Source: Dyella jiangningensis
GTDB taxonomy: Bacteria > Pseudomonadota > Gammaproteobacteria > Xanthomonadales > Rhodanobacteraceae
Direction: 5' to 3'
Assembly: GCA_000632805.1 (NCBI GenBank)
Contig: CP007444.1
Coordinates: 372,001-436,000, forward strand
Length of the DNA: 64,000 nucleotides
In this document: positions 7,981-16,428 of the stretch, piece by piece
Position numbering within the stretch: position 1 is the first letter of the stretch
Layout: every line of letters begins with the position of its first letter
Position numbers and translations under genes: made by a program
The notes under the pieces: generated by a model
Seen by the model: the letters and a program-made list of their open reading frames with translations, nothing else
Told to the model about the DNA's origin: nothing
The model's database searches: none

Positions 7981-8062
7981 TGTGGGAGCGCACCCTGTGC
8001 GCGACGCACGGTCGAAGCGGGAGCGCGATGCGTGGCCGTCGCGCACAGGGTGCGCTCCCACA
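7981..8062 (+). repeat. REP-like inverted pair
   Basis: The sequence TGTGGGAGCGCACCCTGTGC opens this 82-base element and its reverse complement closes it. Each arm itself contains the imperfect palindrome GCGCACCCTGTGCGC. It lies between two genes on the same strand. This is the first of about twelve copies in the window and resembles the paired REP (BIME) elements of pseudomonads and xanthomonads. Confidence 0.88.
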
Positions 8063-8158
8063 TTGCCTGCGTTGTGCCTCGGTTTCGCTATATCCCGCCC
8101 TGTGGATGTCGGTTCCTGCCGACACGATGCAGGAAACTTTCCCAAGGAATTCTCACGC

Positions 8159-9052
8159 ATGAAGCTCTCGCTCCGCACCGCGCTGTTCGCTGCGTTCACG
8201 CTCACGGCCGTCTCCGCCTATGCAGGGCAGCCGCCCGAGTGGTCCCAGACCCAGAAGCCGTTCCGCATCTACGGCAACACCTATTACGTGGGAACGCGCG
8301 GGCTCACCTCTATCCTCATCACGTCACCGCAAGGGTTGGTGCTGATCGACGGCACGCTGCCGCAAAACGTGAAGCAGATCGAAGCGAACATCCAGGCGCT
8401 CGGTTTCCGCATCACCGATGTGAAGGTGATCCTCAACACGCACGCGCATTTCGACCATGCTGGCAGCATCGCCGAGCTTGCGCGCGACAGTGGCGCGCGT
8501 GTCGAAGCGAGCAGCGCAGGCGCCAAGGCGTTGATGCTCGGCGGCAAGGACCCGGCCGACCCGCAGTACGGCGAGGCGTCGCCGTACGCTCCGGTTCCCA
8601 ACGTCGCCACCGTGCCCGATCTCGGCGTGGTGCAGGTGGGCGACATCGCGATCACCGCGCACTACACGCCCGGCCATACCCCGGGTGCCACGACCTGGAC
8701 CTGGCGGTCGTGCGAAGCCGGTCGCTGCATGAACATGGTGTTTGCCGACAGCCTCGGCGCGTACGCGGCGGATGGCTATCGCTTCAGCGACCCGGCGCAT
8801 CCGGAGCGACTGGAAGACTACCGACGCAGCATCGAGACGATCGCGTCGCTGCCCTGCGACATCCTCCTGTCGCCGCACCCGGACCAGAGCGACCTGCTTG
8901 AACGCGTGGCCAAGCGCGATGCCGGCACCAAACCCGATCCGGTGATCGACGGCCACGCCTGCCGTGCCTACGCGGAGGAGGGCCGGGCGAAGCTGGAGGC
9001 GCGGCTCGCCAAGGAAAAGGCGTCGGCCACCAGCGGCAAGGGCGGCCGCTGA
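8159..9052 (+). CDS. Subclass B3 metallo-beta-lactamase-like hydrolase
   Basis: The 297-residue protein has a signal peptide (residues 1-22, ending AYA) and is probably periplasmic. The zinc-binding motif HAHFDHAG (95-102), the GHTPGATTWTW histidine near residue 170 and SPHPDQSDLL near residue 240 match subclass B3 beta-lactamases, which hydrolyse beta-lactams with two zinc ions. The start GNTYYVGTRGLTSILI is also typical of B3. The C-terminal 40 residues are lysine- and glutamate-rich. Chromosomal B3 enzymes are common in environmental xanthomonads and not all are strong resistance determinants, so drug range cannot be inferred. There is no linked regulator. A longer in-frame start at 7982 lies in the REP element and is not credible. 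Confidence 0.9.
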   Translation: MKLSLRTALFAAFTLTAVSAYAGQPPEWSQTQKPFRIYGNTYYVGTRGLTSILITSPQGLVLIDGTLPQNVKQIEANIQALGFRITDVKVILNTHAHFDHAGSIAELARDSGARVEASSAGAKALMLGGKDPADPQYGEASPYAPVPNVATVPDLGVVQVGDIAITAHYTPGHTPGATTWTWRSCEAGRCMNMVFADSLGAYAADGYRFSDPAHPERLEDYRRSIETIASLPCDILLSPHPDQSDLLERVAKRDAGTKPDPVIDGHACRAYAEEGRAKLEARLAKEKASATSGKGGR

Positions 9053-9081
9053 ACAGGACGTCGCATCGGCGCATCAGTGGG

Positions 9082-9109
9082 TTGACAGTCAAATGAGAAT
9101 TATTATCAT
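9082..9109 (+). promoter_or_regulatory. hemP promoter with overlapping Fur box
   Basis: TTGACA (9082-9087) and TATCAT (9104-9109), 16 bases apart, form a good sigma-70 promoter. The -10 region lies inside AAATGAGAATTATTATCATC (9091-9110), a close match to the Fur operator made of GATAAT-type repeats. Iron-loaded Fur would block RNA polymerase here, so hemP should be expressed on iron starvation. Confidence 0.85.
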
Positions 9110-9143
9110 CTGATCGTCACCCCTCTGACTGCGGAGCCTCACC

Positions 9144-9368
9144 ATGACGACCAGCGTCCTGTCCCTGCCGCACGGCGCCGAAGCCCCAGCGCGCTCGTTC
9201 CGCCTGCTCAGCCTCAAGACGCCGGCGCCCTCGGCGGACACCGCCCTGACGCGTCGCGTGTCCAGCCAGGCGCTGCTCAAGGGCGAGCGCGAGCTGGTGA
9301 TCCAGCACCAGGGCAGCGAATACCACCTGCGCCTCACGCGCAACGACAAGCTGATCCTCACCAAGTAA
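9144..9368 (+). CDS. hemP: Hemin uptake protein HemP
   Basis: The 74-residue protein matches the HemP/HmuP family: RRVSSQALLKGERELVIQH, then the conserved C-terminus YHLRLTRNDKLILTK. HemP/HmuP is a small cytoplasmic protein required for heme uptake; in several bacteria it is reported to help activate heme-receptor transcription. The N-terminal 30 residues are variable and proline/alanine-rich, as usual. The upstream Fur box strongly supports iron control. The expected hemin receptor or ABC transporter is not adjacent: the next gene encodes an unrecognised protein. Confidence 0.95.
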   Translation: MTTSVLSLPHGAEAPARSFRLLSLKTPAPSADTALTRRVSSQALLKGERELVIQHQGSEYHLRLTRNDKLILTK

Positions 9369-9505
9369 GCGGAACTTCCTCAAGACAGCTGCAAGGGCAG
9401 GGAAGCCCTCCTCACCGTTCCGGTAGGACACCGGATAACACCAGGCCTATCGCCACGCCGTTCCCGCAGAACGCCAGCCGGGTCACCTCCCCAAGGAGAC
9501 TGACG

Positions 9506-10090
9506 ATGTTCGGTTGGTTTGCGCATGCCTTTGCCTCGCTTCGCCCTTCATGCGACGCGGCGAGTTGGTCCATCAGCCGTTGCAAGGTGCCGATGGCCGG
9601 CAGCGACCTGGCGGAGCGCCTTCCGATGCTGGGCGGCGTGCTCTATCTGCCGGCCCGTTGCGAGACAGGGGAACCCTGGCCGCTGCCTGCGGGCTGGCTG
9701 GCGGCACGCTGCGAGCTCGCGCCCTTGTTGCGCTGCGAAGTACTGATCGTGTCGAGCATGATCGGGGCCGACGGTCCGCGCGAATGGATCGACTGCGTGG
9801 ACGGGCAGGGCCGCTTCTGCGCGCGCGTGCACCTGCTGCCCGATACCGACTACCTCGCCTGGGATGCCTTGCTCGCGGGCGGCGAACCGTTGCCCGCCAT
9901 GCCACTGTGTCCGGACCAGCTGGCGTGTCGTGCGGCAAGCGCCGAACTGGTGTGCTTCCGCACGCGTCGCCTCGGCCAGCTCGACGTGCTGGAAACGCTG
10001 CCGCTTGGCCATCTGTCGACGCTGGGCCGGCACATCGCCCGCGAAGCGGCGCGCACGGCGGCGGTGGAGCTGGAGTCCGCATACGGTTGA
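9506..10090 (+). CDS. Hypothetical protein downstream of hemP
   Basis: The 194-residue protein is of a type I do not recognise. It is soluble, with no signal peptide, and has eight cysteines, including CEVLIVSSMIGADG in the centre, and many tryptophans, leucines and prolines. The start ATG 9506 follows AAGGAG at the right distance. It lies 137 bases after hemP on the same strand with no terminator between, so cotranscription from the Fur-controlled promoter is likely and an iron- or heme-related role is possible. That role is inference from position only. The following gene is controlled by its own sigma-54 promoter. Confidence 0.65.
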   Translation: MFGWFAHAFASLRPSCDAASWSISRCKVPMAGSDLAERLPMLGGVLYLPARCETGEPWPLPAGWLAARCELAPLLRCEVLIVSSMIGADGPREWIDCVDGQGRFCARVHLLPDTDYLAWDALLAGGEPLPAMPLCPDQLACRAASAELVCFRTRRLGQLDVLETLPLGHLSTLGRHIAREAARTAAVELESAYG

Positions 10091-10106
10091 GCACGACGGT
10101 CCGATC

Positions 10107-10161
10107 GTCCGCGGACGCTTGTCCGTCTGTCCGTGCCGGTGTCCGCGGACAACTGTCCGCG
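10107..10161 (+). promoter_or_regulatory. Upstream activator sites (two GTCCGCGGAC palindromes)
   Basis: The perfect 10-bp palindrome GTCCGCGGAC occurs at 10107-10116 and again at 10141-10150, with three further TGTCCG half sites in between and just after. The sites lie about 75-115 bases upstream of a sigma-54 promoter, the usual distance for NtrC-type activator binding. The likely ligand is the response regulator encoded at 24955. Confidence 0.7.
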
Positions 10162-10218
10162 CCGCGACGGTTCTGCTAAATCACTGAAAGCAGACGATTA
10201 AATCATCGATTCCCAGTT

Positions 10219-10234
10219 GGCACGCAGCTTGCTG
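10219..10234 (+). promoter_or_regulatory. Sigma-54 (RpoN) promoter of the efflux operon
   Basis: TGGCACGCAGCTTGCT matches the sigma-54 consensus TGGCACG-N4-TTGCW at every fixed position, with GG and GC 12 bases apart. Transcription would start near 10245, about 35 bases before the adaptor gene. No better promoter is seen in front of the eight permease genes downstream. Confidence 0.9.
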
Positions 10235-10278
10235 ACAGGGAACCAGGGGCCGCATTGTCCGCGGCCAGGGACACACCG

Positions 10279-11550
10279 ATGATTCGTGACACCTCCGCGC
10301 AAGACCGGCTGGTCGAAGTCAAACCCAATCGCAAGCGCCGTGTGGTGCTGATCGGCGCCAGCGTCGCCGTGTTGGCGCTGCTGGCGATGTTCGGGCCGCG
10401 TATCGGCCGCCTGTTCTCGGCGGATGCTTCCGTCAGTGCCACGCGCCTTGCCTTCGCCACGGTGACGCGCGGGCCGTTCGTGCGCGATATCGCCGCCGAG
10501 GGCAAGGTAGTCGCCGCGGTCAGCCCGACGATGTACGCCACCTATGGCGGTGCGGTCACGCTGAAGGTGCATGCCGGCGACGCGGTGAAGAAGGGCCAGG
10601 TGCTCGCCGTGATCGACAGCCCTGAGCTGACCAACAAGCTCGCGCAGGAACAGAGCGCCGCCGATGCCATGCAGGTGGATTACCTGCGTGCGCAGATCGA
10701 CGCGCGCAAGACCCGCGGCGAGCTGCAGAAGGCCTACGACAGCGCGCAGATCGACGAGCAGGGCGCACAGCGCGACCTCACGCGCTACCAGAAGGCGTTC
10801 GCCCAGGGCGCCGTGCCGAGCATGAACGTGGACAAGGCCAAGGACGAGCTGGAGAAGTCGCGCATCACGCTGTCCCACGCCAAGGCCGACCTCGCCACCA
10901 ACACCGACAGCCTGAACTTCGACATCCAGTCCAAGAAACTTGCGCACGATCGCCAGCTGCTGCTGGTCAAGGACCTGCAGCGCCAGGTCGACGACCTCAA
11001 CGTGAAGTCGCCAGTGGACGGCCAGGTCGGCCAGCTCTTCATCGCCGAGCGCGCCACCGTGGCCAAGGACGCGCAGCTGCTCAGCGTGATCGACCTGAGT
11101 GCGCTGGAAGTGGAAATGAAGGTGCCGGAAAGCTTCGCGCGTGATCTGGGCATCGGCATGGCTGGCGAGATCAGCGGCAACGGCAGCGTGTGGAAGGGTC
11201 TGGTCAGCGCCATCTCGCCCGAAGTGGTGAACGGCGAAGTCGCCGCCCGCCTGCGCTTCGAAGGCACCACGCCCAAGCAGCTGCGCCAGAACCAGCGCCT
11301 GTCCGTGCGCATCCTGCTCGACAAGCGCGACAACGTGCTCACCGTGCAGCGCGGTTCGTTCGTCGACGAATCGGGCGGCAGCTACGCCTACATCGTGCGC
11401 GACGGCGTTGCCGAAAAGCATCCGATCCGCGTCGGCACCAGCAGCATCGACAAGGTGGAGATCCTCGATGGCCTGAAGGAAGGCGACAGCATCGTGATCT
11501 CCGGTACCGACAGCTTCAAGGGCGCCCAGCGCGTCGCCATCAGCAACTAA
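10279..11550 (+). CDS. Periplasmic adaptor subunit of a MacAB-like efflux system (HlyD/MacA family)
   Basis: The 423-residue protein is anchored by one N-terminal membrane segment (about residues 21-38). It then shows the lipoyl-like half (GGAVTLKVHAGDAVKKGQVL), a long helical hairpin (about residues 120-230), the second lipoyl half (VKSPVDGQVGQLF) and beta-barrel and membrane-proximal domains. It should link the inner-membrane ABC permease to an outer-membrane channel such as TolC, for which no gene is nearby. ATG 10279 follows CCAGGGA and lies just after the sigma-54 promoter. It is the first gene of a ten-gene operon and the only adaptor, so it would have to serve all four permease pairs. 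Confidence 0.92.
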   Translation: MIRDTSAQDRLVEVKPNRKRRVVLIGASVAVLALLAMFGPRIGRLFSADASVSATRLAFATVTRGPFVRDIAAEGKVVAAVSPTMYATYGGAVTLKVHAGDAVKKGQVLAVIDSPELTNKLAQEQSAADAMQVDYLRAQIDARKTRGELQKAYDSAQIDEQGAQRDLTRYQKAFAQGAVPSMNVDKAKDELEKSRITLSHAKADLATNTDSLNFDIQSKKLAHDRQLLLVKDLQRQVDDLNVKSPVDGQVGQLFIAERATVAKDAQLLSVIDLSALEVEMKVPESFARDLGIGMAGEISGNGSVWKGLVSAISPEVVNGEVAARLRFEGTTPKQLRQNQRLSVRILLDKRDNVLTVQRGSFVDESGGSYAYIVRDGVAEKHPIRVGTSSIDKVEILDGLKEGDSIVISGTDSFKGAQRVAISN

Positions 11551-11562
11551 CGCGTTTTTCCT

Positions 11563-11663
11563 TCTCCCGCCGGGAGAAGGTGCCCGAAGGGCGGACGAGG
11601 GTTCGGACGTGCGAACAGCAGCAAGCCGAACCCTCACCGCAACCCCGCTCGATGTGAGCGGGG
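11563..11663 (+). repeat. Intergenic hairpins between adaptor and ATPase genes
   Basis: Two stem-loops lie here: one around TTCTCCCGCCGGGAGAA, and CCCCGCTC/GAGCGGGG at 11643-11650 and 11656-11663. The first is followed by TGCCCGAAGGGCGGACGAGG, wording that recurs in xanthomonad intergenic repeats. Neither is followed by a T-run, so they are more likely mRNA-stability or repeat sequences than terminators. Confidence 0.6.
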
Positions 11664-11693
11664 CTCAAAGATGCCACCACTGAGGAAGAACCC

Positions 11694-12416
11694 ATGCTCA
11701 AGATGACCCACCTGTCCAAGGTCTACCGCACCGAAGTGGTGGAGACCTATGCGTTGCGTGATTTCAACATCAACGTGAACGAAGGCGAGTTCGTGGCCGT
11801 GACCGGTCCGTCCGGCTCGGGCAAGACCACCTTCCTCACCATCGCCGGCCTGCTCGAAACCTTCACCGGCGGCCAGTACCACCTCGACGGCGTGGAGGTG
11901 AGCAACCTCAACGACAACGAGCGCTCGAAGATCCGCAACGAGAAGATCGGCTTCATCTTCCAGGCGTTCAACCTGATCCCCGACCTCAACGTGTACGACA
12001 ACGTCGAAGTGCCGCTGCGCTATCGCGGCATGAAGGGTCCGGAGCGCAAGGACCGCATCATGAATGCGCTGGAACGCGTGGGCCTGGCATCGCGCGCCAA
12101 GCACTACCCGGCCGAACTCTCCGGCGGCCAGCAGCAGCGCGTGGCGATCGCCCGTGCGCTGGCCGGCTCGCCGCGCCTGCTGCTGGCGGACGAACCGACC
12201 GGCAACCTGGACACGCAGATGGCCCGCGGCGTGATGGAGCTGCTCGAAGAGATCCACCGCGAGGGCGCCACCATCGTGATGGTCACGCACGATCCGGAGC
12301 TGGCTGCGCGCGCGCAGCGCAACGTGCACATCATCGACGGCCAGGTGGTCGATCTGGCGGAAGACCCGCGCTTCCACCACGCCGTGCATTCGGCGCGCGC
12401 CAATTCGCCGGCCTAA
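11694..12416 (+). CDS. ABC transporter ATP-binding subunit (LolD/MacB type)
   Basis: The 240-residue ATPase powers the transporter from the cytoplasmic side. Walker A GPSGSGKTT (38-46), Q-loop glutamine near 90, signature LSGGQQQR (142-149), Walker B LLLADEPTG (162-170) and the switch histidine in VTHD are all intact. It belongs to the branch that works with FtsX-fold permeases (MacB, LolCDE, antimicrobial-peptide transporters). It is a stand-alone protein, whereas canonical MacB fuses ATPase and permease. It is the only ATPase gene for the eight permease genes that follow. A strong hairpin lies directly after its stop codon. Confidence 0.95.
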   Translation: MLKMTHLSKVYRTEVVETYALRDFNINVNEGEFVAVTGPSGSGKTTFLTIAGLLETFTGGQYHLDGVEVSNLNDNERSKIRNEKIGFIFQAFNLIPDLNVYDNVEVPLRYRGMKGPERKDRIMNALERVGLASRAKHYPAELSGGQQQRVAIARALAGSPRLLLADEPTGNLDTQMARGVMELLEEIHREGATIVMVTHDPELAARAQRNVHIIDGQVVDLAEDPRFHHAVHSARANSPA

Positions 12417-12421
12417 GTTCC

Positions 12422-12453
12422 AACGCCTGCCTCCCGCGCAAGCGGGGGGCGTT
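12422..12453 (+). terminator. Strong hairpin with short T-run between ATPase and first permease
   Basis: AACGCC (12422-12427) pairs with GGCGTT (12448-12453) and CTCCCGC pairs with GCGGGG across a GCAA loop. The stem is followed by only three or four T residues. It resembles a weak intrinsic terminator and could give partial read-through, keeping ATPase and adaptor more abundant than the permeases. Confidence 0.5.
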
Positions 12454-12473
12454 TCTCGCCCCGAAGGACGACC

Positions 12474-13787
12474 ATGTTCGCCTATTACCTCCAGCTTGGC
12501 CTGCGCAGCCTCCGGAAAAACCCGCTGTTGACTCTGCTTATGGTGTTGGCGATCGGTTGCGGCGTGGCCGCGTCGATGACCACCTATTCGGTGTTCCGCG
12601 CGACGTCCAACAACCCCATCCCGCAGAAGTCGTCGCAGCTCTACGTGCCGCAGATCGACAACTGGGGGCCGGACTCCTCCAAGGACAACAAGGGCGAGCC
12701 GCCCAATGCGATGACGTACACCGACGCCATCAACCTGATGCGCGACAAGCGTGCGAAGCGCCAGACGGCCTTGTATCCGACAGCCGTGTCCATCGTGCCG
12801 GCTGATGCGTCGATGCTGCCGTTCCGCGAAACCAGCTACGGCTGGTACGCCGATGCGTTCAGCATGTTCGATATTCCCTTCAAGTACGGTCAGGGCTGGA
12901 CGGCCGGCGAGGATGAATCCCACGCCTCGGTGGCCGTCATCGGCAAGGCGCTCAACGAGAAGCTGTTCAACGGCGGCAACAGTGTCGGCAAGAACATCAA
13001 CCTCAATGGCCGCGACTACCGCATCGTCGGCGTGGCCGACAAGTGGAATCCCGAGCCGGTGTTCTACGACGTCACCAATACCAACGGCTTCGACGATCCC
13101 ATCCAGGTGTTCATTCCTTTCACGCGCGCCGTGGAATTGAAGACGCCGACCAGCGGCAACAACAACTGCAACCACGATCCGGGCAAGGGCTGGGATGAGT
13201 GGATCCGTTCCGAGTGCGTCTGGCTGGGGTTCTGGGCCGAACTGCCGACCAAGGCCGAGGCGGATACGTACCGTCAGTACCTCAACGGCTACTCCGCCGA
13301 ACAGCAGCGCGCCGGCCGCTTCCGTTGGGCGCCCAACACGCGCCTGCGCAACGTCGTGGAATGGCTGGATTACCAGAAGGTGGTGCCGCAGGAGGCGAAG
13401 GTCTCGCTGATGGTGTCGCTGGGCTTCCTGCTGATCTGCCTGGTGAACACCGTGGGCCTGCTGCTGGCCAAGTTCATGCGCCGCTCCTCGGAGATCGGCG
13501 TGCGCCGCGCACTGGGTGCGACGCGCAAGGAGATCTACATCCAGTTCCTGATCGAGGCAGCGGCCATCGGCCTGGCTGGTGGCGTGGTGGGCCTGCTGCT
13601 CACGGGCCTCGGCGTGATGGGTGTGTCGCTGGTGTTCGAGCCCGACATCGCCAAGCTCGCCACGCTGGACGTATCGCTGGTGCTGCTGACCATGCTGGTC
13701 GCCATCCTGGCGACGGTGCTGGCGGCCTTCTATCCCACGTGGCGTGCTGCGCAGGTGCAGCCGGCGTGGCAGCTGAAATCCAACTGA
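12474..13787 (+). CDS. MacB/FtsX-type ABC permease, A-type, pair 1
   Basis: The 437-residue inner-membrane permease begins MFAYYLQLGLRSLRKNPLLT with the first helix near residues 20-40. A large periplasmic domain follows (about 45-305), then three C-terminal helices with the conserved EIGVRRALGATRKEIY cytoplasmic loop and the ending YPTWRAAQVQPAWQLKSN. The periplasmic domain contains CNHDPG and SECVW, a cysteine pair shared by all four A-type proteins. Its B-type partner starts four bases later, so the two are probably translationally coupled and form a heterodimer. The closest relative in the window is the permease at 15097. Confidence 0.93.
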   Translation: MFAYYLQLGLRSLRKNPLLTLLMVLAIGCGVAASMTTYSVFRATSNNPIPQKSSQLYVPQIDNWGPDSSKDNKGEPPNAMTYTDAINLMRDKRAKRQTALYPTAVSIVPADASMLPFRETSYGWYADAFSMFDIPFKYGQGWTAGEDESHASVAVIGKALNEKLFNGGNSVGKNINLNGRDYRIVGVADKWNPEPVFYDVTNTNGFDDPIQVFIPFTRAVELKTPTSGNNNCNHDPGKGWDEWIRSECVWLGFWAELPTKAEADTYRQYLNGYSAEQQRAGRFRWAPNTRLRNVVEWLDYQKVVPQEAKVSLMVSLGFLLICLVNTVGLLLAKFMRRSSEIGVRRALGATRKEIYIQFLIEAAAIGLAGGVVGLLLTGLGVMGVSLVFEPDIAKLATLDVSLVLLTMLVAILATVLAAFYPTWRAAQVQPAWQLKSN

Positions 13788-13791
13788 GGCG

Positions 13792-15030
13792 ATGACCATG
13801 TTGCAGATCAAGCCCATCCTCGCCGCCCTCAAGCGCCACAAGGCAGGCACCGTCCTGATCGCCCTGCAGATCGCGCTGACGCTGGCGATCGTGTGCAATG
13901 CGCTCTTCATCATCAGCCAGCGCCTGGATCGCATCCATCGACCGACCGGCCTGATGGAAGACGAAATCATGGCGATCCAGACCCGCTTCGTCGGCACCGA
14001 GGAAAACAACGCCGGCCCGATGATCAAGGCGGACCTCGCGGCATTGCGCCAGCTGCCCGGCGTGCAGGACGCGATTGCCATCAATTCCTACCCGCTGCGC
14101 GGCGGCGGCTGGTCGACCGGCGTGCGTACCGACGTGGACGCAAAGGATTCCAAGGCCCACACCACGCAGTACTTTGCCGACGAACATACGCTGCCGACCA
14201 TGGGCGTTCGCCTTCTCGAAGGGCGCAACTTCCGCTCCGACGAGATCGTGGAAGCCGATCCGCAAGCCGTCCCCGATCCCGCCGCGATCATCGTGAGCAA
14301 GGCGCTGGCCGACAAGATGTACCCCGATGGCCACGCGCTGGGCAAAGCGCTCTACATCGGCGACTCCAAGAAACCGAGCACCATCATCGGCATCGTCGAG
14401 CGCCTGGGCGTGCCGTGGAATGGCACCTGGTCCGATTCGTTCTACGAGAACTCGCTGATCCAGCCGGTGCAGCTCACCAGTGCGTTCACCAACTACCTGA
14501 TCCGCGCCAAGCCCGGGCAGCTGGCGGACGTGGTGAAGACGGCGCCGGCCACGCTGGTGAAGTTGAACCGCATGCGCGTGATCCCGAACGACCGCGGCGT
14601 GCGAACCTTCGCCGAGGTGCGTGATCATGCCTACAAGGGTGATCGCGGCATGGCGATCCTGATGGGTGTGGTGTGCCTCGTGCTGCTGGGCATCACGGCC
14701 GCGGGCATCGTTGGCCTCACCAGCTTCTGGGTCGGGCAGCGTCGCAAGCAGATCGGCGTGCGTCGCGCGCTGGGCGCCACCAAGCACGACATCCTCAGCT
14801 ACTTCCTCACCGAGAACCTGCTGATCGGCGTGGCTGGCGTCGTGATCGGTGCGTTGCTGGCCATCGCCATGAACCTGTGGCTGGTGACGCAGTACGAGAT
14901 GGCGCGTCTTTCCGTGCCTTATGTGCTGGTCGGCGTCGCTGCCCTGCTGTTGCTCGGCCAGGGCGCCACGCTGGCCCCGGCGATGCGCGCCTCGCGCGTG
15001 CCGCCGGTGGAGGCGACGCGCTCGGTGTAA
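13792..15030 (+). CDS. MacB/FtsX-type ABC permease, B-type, pair 1
   Basis: The 412-residue permease starts IKPILAALKRHKAGTVLIAL, with the first helix immediately after. It has a periplasmic domain of about 230 residues that includes the conserved SYPLRGGGW, then three helices with TSFWVGQRRKQIGVRRALGA and the ending ASRVPPVEATRSV. It is shorter than the A-type partner (404-412 versus 434-440 residues) and lacks the conserved cysteine pair. The start ATG 13792 was chosen by comparison with the homologue at 16429 (MTVQIKPIL). The next pair begins 66 bases downstream. Confidence 0.92.
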   Translation: MTMLQIKPILAALKRHKAGTVLIALQIALTLAIVCNALFIISQRLDRIHRPTGLMEDEIMAIQTRFVGTEENNAGPMIKADLAALRQLPGVQDAIAINSYPLRGGGWSTGVRTDVDAKDSKAHTTQYFADEHTLPTMGVRLLEGRNFRSDEIVEADPQAVPDPAAIIVSKALADKMYPDGHALGKALYIGDSKKPSTIIGIVERLGVPWNGTWSDSFYENSLIQPVQLTSAFTNYLIRAKPGQLADVVKTAPATLVKLNRMRVIPNDRGVRTFAEVRDHAYKGDRGMAILMGVVCLVLLGITAAGIVGLTSFWVGQRRKQIGVRRALGATKHDILSYFLTENLLIGVAGVVIGALLAIAMNLWLVTQYEMARLSVPYVLVGVAALLLLGQGATLAPAMRASRVPPVEATRSV

Positions 15031-15096
15031 CGAGGCGTCGCCGGCACGTCACGGAAGAATGTCATCGGCGGAGTCCGCAAGCGTAACGAGGTATCC

Positions 15097-16419
15097 ATGA
15101 GCGGCATGTTTGTCCACAACCTGCGACTTGGCACGAACAGCCTGCGGCGCAATCCGCTGCTGACCGCGCTGATGATCATGTCGATCGGGTTTGGCGTGGC
15201 GGCGTCGATGGTGACGTACGCCGTTTTTCGGGCGGTCTCGGGCGATCCGATACCGCAGAAGTCGGCGCAGCTGTTCGCGCCGCAGATCGACAATCGCGGC
15301 CCGCAGTACAACCGCGAAGGCGAGCCGCCCGATGCGCTCAACTACACCGACGCCATGGCGCTGATGCGCGCGCACAAGGCGACGCGCCAGACGCTGCTGT
15401 TCCAGGTCGGCCTGTCAGTGACGCCGGACGACGCGCACCGTATGCCGTTCAAGGCGTTGGGTTATGCGACGTACGGTGACTTCTTCCCGATGTTCGACGT
15501 GCCGTTCCAGTACGGCAACGGCTGGAGCGCCGAGCAGGACAACGGGCGCGAGCCGGTGGTGGTGATCAGTCGTGCGCTCAACCAGAAACTGTTCGGCGGC
15601 GAGAACAGCGTGGGGCGCCGGATCATGCTGGAGGATCGCCAGTACCGCATCGTCGGCGTCACCGAGAACTGGGACCCGAAGCCGCGCTTCTTCGACATGT
15701 TCAGCGGCAACGCGTATGCCGATCCGCCGCAGGTGTACATCCCGTTCACCTACGCGATCGACCAGCGCATCGATACCTACGGCAACAACAACTGCGGCAG
15801 CGACGGCAAGCGCGGCAGCGACTTCGACAGCTGGCTGCGTGGCGAATGCGTGTGGATCAGCCCGTGGGTGGAGCTCAACTCCGCCGAGCAAGTCCAGGCC
15901 TACCGCCAGTTCCTGGATGGCTATGCCGAAGAGCAGCGCAAGGCCGGCCGCTTCAACTGGGCGCCGAACAATCGCCTGCGCGACGTGCACGCATGGCTGG
16001 AGCACGAGCATGCGGTGCCACCGGAAAGCCGCATTTCGCTCTCGCTCGCGCTGGGTTTCCTGGTGATCTGCCTGGTCAACACGATCGGCCTGCTGTTGGC
16101 CAAATTCATGCGGAGGGCGCCTGAGATCGGCGTGCGTCGCGCTTTGGGCGCATCGCGTGCGGACATCTACCGCCAGTTTCTCGCAGAGGCGGCCATGGTC
16201 GGCTTTGCCGGCGGTGTGCTCGGCCTGGTGCTGACCAGCGCGGGGATGTTCGGCGTCGGCCTGGTGTTCGAGCCGCAAATCGCACGCTTGGCACATCTGG
16301 ATATCTCGCTGGTGGCGTTGACGCTCTTGCTGGCGATCACGGCCACGGTGCTGGCGGCGTTCTATCCCACGTGGCGCGCGGCGCAGGTCCAGCCTGCGTG
16401 GCAGCTGAAGTCCAATTAA
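15097..16419 (+). CDS. MacB/FtsX-type ABC permease, A-type, pair 2
   Basis: This 440-residue protein is a close paralogue of the permease at 12474. It shares DPIPQKSAQLFAPQID, the periplasmic cysteines in NNCGSDGK and GECVW, and the C-terminal EIGVRRALGASRADIY and YPTWRAAQVQPAWQLKSN. The topology is one N-terminal helix, a large periplasmic domain and three C-terminal helices. ACGAG precedes the ATG. The high similarity to pair 1 indicates a duplication of the whole A-B pair, with divergence mostly in the periplasmic domain, where substrate selection is expected. Confidence 0.93.
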   Translation: MSGMFVHNLRLGTNSLRRNPLLTALMIMSIGFGVAASMVTYAVFRAVSGDPIPQKSAQLFAPQIDNRGPQYNREGEPPDALNYTDAMALMRAHKATRQTLLFQVGLSVTPDDAHRMPFKALGYATYGDFFPMFDVPFQYGNGWSAEQDNGREPVVVISRALNQKLFGGENSVGRRIMLEDRQYRIVGVTENWDPKPRFFDMFSGNAYADPPQVYIPFTYAIDQRIDTYGNNNCGSDGKRGSDFDSWLRGECVWISPWVELNSAEQVQAYRQFLDGYAEEQRKAGRFNWAPNNRLRDVHAWLEHEHAVPPESRISLSLALGFLVICLVNTIGLLLAKFMRRAPEIGVRRALGASRADIYRQFLAEAAMVGFAGGVLGLVLTSAGMFGVGLVFEPQIARLAHLDISLVALTLLLAITATVLAAFYPTWRAAQVQPAWQLKSN

Positions 16420-16428
16420 GGCGAGGAG

